A stretch of 10,091 nt of DNA from Funneliformis mosseae (taxonomy: Eukaryota > Glomeromycota > Glomeromycetes > Glomerales > Glomeraceae): positions 1 through 10,091 of the forward strand of contig CAJVPP010004111.1 of the NCBI GenBank assembly GCA_910592005.1, given 5' to 3'. The translations under genes and the position numbers were made by a program. Of the stretch, positions 7,801 to 10,091 are shown one piece after another (position 1 is the stretch's first letter; each line of letters begins with the position of its first letter). Under the pieces are notes generated by a model. It was given only the letters and a program-made list of their open reading frames with translations. It did no database searches and was not told the DNA's origin.

Positions 7801-9777
7801 GGCGCACTTTTGCTTCGACTTTCACAAAAGCTATCTAAAGATTTTGATTCGATCGAAAATTCAAGTTCATTTGATCTTTGAACAATCTCGGGTTCAGTAA
7901 CTACTGTTGAAATAGTAACAATACGTCTTAACTGAGTAGCAGCACCTACGGCAACTTTATTATTAAACGACACTAATTTGCCACCAAATCCAAAAGTTAC
8001 TCCGACAGGCCGTTTAAGCCATTTTGGAGGTTGTTTAAGTGTGAGGGAAGGTTCATATGATGATGCTATCTGTGCAAATGGGTCATTGCTATCTAATAAA
8101 CCTTGCTGTCCATTTGTACTTTGACCGGATTGTAACGAATGTACATTAACCTTTTAAATTTATAAATTTACAATATTAGTTCTTAATAAATTAATAAAGT
8201 TAATTGCCTCTTAAAACATTTAATACCTTGCCATCAAAAGATGCGGAAGCAAATAAATCGGGGTTACCGGGACACCATTGAACGTCAAAAACCCAATTCG
8301 AACTTGCAGGAAGCTATAAGAATTAAAAATAATGTTATTATTGCTCTATTAAAGAGAAACATTAAAAGGAATAAATACCTCTCCTATTATTTCAGCAGTT
8401 CTAGGATTCCAACACAAAACTCTATTATCTTTGCCACATGATAATAACAAATCAGCATCCCTTTGACACCAAGAAAGTGATAAAACTCCCTTTTGGTGGC
8501 CTGTTAAGATCTATAAATTATATCAACAATAATGAATAAATTTAAAAACAAATAGACTTGTAATAATTTCATTATACCTTTTCAGGAGCATGAGCGTTAC
8601 GGACGTCCCAAATAACAATCACAGGATTCATATCATCCTCGGATGCGGTTATAACTTGTGTAGCCTTTTGGTTAATTGAGAGAATATTATTATAAACTTT
8701 ATATGCTTAAATTATGTGATTTAAAAGCGGTAACCTACATTATCCGGGCTCCAAGCAACTGCGGTTGTACCTCTTCTAACTCCTGTAATTCCAGAAGTCA
8801 TGTTGTTTCCCATACCATAATTTCCAGCTACAGTTGAACCGCCAAATGATAAATCCATTACGTGTTTTTTACTTCTTAAATCCCATATTACAGTAGATCC
8901 CGTGTTTGAAGAGGTTGCCAAAATGTGCTGTACTTGGTTATTCCAAGCTAAGTGGGTAATATCTTCAAGCTTTGGCGACCTAGTGCCTGGAGTATATGGT
9001 TTATCTGGTTTCGTTAAATCCCAAATAAATATCTAGGTAAAAATCAGCATGATTAATTCATTAAAGAAACATAGTACTTTAATTAAAAATATAGCTAAAA
9101 TAATGATATCATAATACCTCAGCATTGGTTGCTGCTGATGCTAATAAATTAATTTGAAATGGGTTAAATTGTAACCCACGAACATTTCCCGAATGTGCAG
9201 TATTTCTTAGAATAAGTGCCTCTTCAGAACTTTATCATTATAAAAATAAAAATATATTCATAAATACATGAATATATGGACTAATGTTTAACATATTAAA
9301 CTCAGCATTCTTACATCTAATACTTAAATTCTATAAAAATGAAAATTAACTCACTCTCCACCCTCTAAAATTATTGCCGGATCATATAAATCTAATTCCC
9401 CATTTTCCAAACCACCAGCGACAATACCATATGATTTATCATTTGCAACTCCCCATACAAGTCGATCGAATCTATACCAATATAACAAGATAAGATTTTA
9501 GCTTCAGGATAAACAACTATGTAAACTTTCAGGCGAGTCATTAGTTATATTCATTATTCAATGATACAAACCTCGCGTTACTATTAATAACTCCGGCACT
9601 TTGTAATTCTACACCAGAATCAGATTTATTAAGATTAAGGTGGAATAATTCTAATTCGGTAGTATTTGAGAACGAAGCATCAAGAGCTCCAGCTACAGTT
9701 CCTGTAGCTATTATAGGCAAATGCTGTCCAGGGCTCCAGGCAAAAGTAGCTGTACGTGGAATTTCTTTTAACTTCAT
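4808..9777 (-). CDS. SEC31: COPII outer-coat protein Sec31, 1357 aa, twelve exons
   Basis: Exons in coding order: 9572-9777, 9355-9471, 9118-9229, 8739-9032, 8578-8664, 8379-8510, 8227-8313, 5453-8150, 5275-5369, 5077-5194, 4924-5002, 4808-4856. All introns are GT-AG (65-125 bp) and phases agree, giving 1357 aa. Sec31 pairs with Sec13 to build the COPII cage at ER exit sites and stimulates Sar1 GTP hydrolysis via Sec23. The N-terminus ([16 protein letters not shown]) begins a WD40 propeller to about residue 345, with [15 protein letters not shown] and LCWNPRT strands. [13 protein letters not shown] follows (about 395-407), then an alpha-solenoid (about 615-905), a Gln/Pro repeat (about 927-994) and a Pro-rich region with PPP runs that typically bind Sec23. 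W1088-N1089 in LPNWNDPP match the Sar1/Sec23-contacting Trp-Asn. PVGDRTHIP opens the C-terminal helical domain, which ends [16 protein letters not shown]. Donors of introns 1 and 10 are unusual (GTTTGT, GTTTGA). Size is close to other fungal Sec31. Confidence 0.94.
6204..6408 (-). repeat. 12-nt tandem repeat coding for Gln/Pro tetrapeptides inside SEC31
   Basis: On the plus strand GGTTGTTGAATT is repeated six times without change from 6325 to 6396, followed by a one-base variant to 6408. From 6204 to 6324 related but diverged units continue. The unit encodes IQQP, with variants YQQQ, YQQP and YQPP, at about residues 927-994 between the alpha-solenoid and the Pro-rich Sec23/Sar1-contact region. 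Perfect units lie at one end and worn units at the other, which suggests recent expansion and likely length polymorphism. Confidence 0.92.
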
Positions 9778-10091
9778 TTCGGTGGTTGTAATTAATAGAA
9801 TTAATAATTAAAAAGAATAAAAGAAATATTTTGAGGATTTTTTTAAAAAAAAATTTTATATATAACGTGGCAAATATGAATTCGTCCAATCTAGATTAAA
9901 TGCGTATACGAATCATAATAGGCTGAAAATTTTTTCATGTTCTAATTTCTTATTGTAATTTCTGAAAACCGTATGAATAGGCTCATGATCAACAAAGACG
10001 CCATATATAATGCTTTTTTTTTTGGTTTTTTGAAAAAAGAAATTTATAGTTTTATAATAATGAGCTCGACTTTTTATAGTTATGTGAAGCT
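9778..10091. other. SEC31 upstream region, right edge of window
   Basis: This is the promoter side of SEC31. On the minus strand TATATAAAA (9854-9862) lies about 80 bp before the start codon. Next to it, on the plus strand, is TAACGTGG (9863-9870), one base from the UPR element TGACGTGG. CCAAT occurs at 9887-9891 (plus). An ATG at 10060-10062 on the plus strand opens a frame that runs to the window edge for only ten codons. It may or may not be the start of a divergent gene. Confidence 0.5.
9854..9862 (-). promoter_or_regulatory. Candidate TATA box of SEC31
   Basis: The minus strand reads TATATAAAA about 80 bases before the ATG at 9777. The surroundings are AT-rich, so the match is weak evidence by itself. 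Confidence 0.3.

Noticed and set aside
5376..7973. A separate 865-residue gene
   Set aside because: This is the large eighth exon of SEC31 read from an internal codon into the following intron; reading continues upstream to the splice acceptor before 8150.
9863..9891. Classical ERSE (CCAAT-N9-CCACG) upstream of SEC31
   Set aside because: The CCAAT and CCACG parts are on opposite strands and separated by 15 bases, so the arrangement does not match.

Overview
The window is eukaryotic nuclear DNA from an AT-rich fungus. It carries intron-rich genes with short introns (about 65-140 bp, GT-AG), very AT-rich intergenic DNA and no bacterial-style operons. The base composition, the intron style and the sequences of the ATG8 and SEC31 homologues fit an early-diverging fungus. 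A Mucoromycota or Glomeromycotina genome such as Rhizophagus is my best guess, but this is inferred from style and not from a database match.

Layout. Positions 1-2034 hold no intact gene. This stretch is extremely AT-rich, with one clear short inverted-repeat element (1354-1507, probably a MITE) and a weak hint of a decayed coding stretch near the left edge. Positions 2035-2868 (+) encode a 177-aa ZCCHC10-like zinc-knuckle protein in five exons. Positions 3596-4230 (+) encode a complete 118-aa ATG8 autophagy ubiquitin-like protein in four exons, behind a promoter region with TATA, CCAAT, bZIP-like and repeated CCGCAG motifs. Positions 4808-9777 (-) encode a complete SEC31 homologue, the COPII outer-coat subunit, which I assembled into twelve exons and 1357 aa. 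It converges on ATG8 across a 577-bp spacer. Positions 9778-10091 are the SEC31 upstream region.

The three genes are conserved housekeeping genes and do not form a dedicated system. SEC31 builds the COPII cage at ER exit sites. ATG8 is lipidated on autophagosome membranes, which draw in part on ER/COPII membrane. The zinc-knuckle protein is probably nuclear. Their adjacency is most likely coincidental. I found no CRISPR array, tRNA, rRNA or intact transposase, and no convincing previously undescribed system. The more unusual points are the MITE-like element, the two hairpins behind ATG8, the motif cluster in front of ATG8, the 12-nt minisatellite inside SEC31, and in-frame stops just inside two SEC31 introns.
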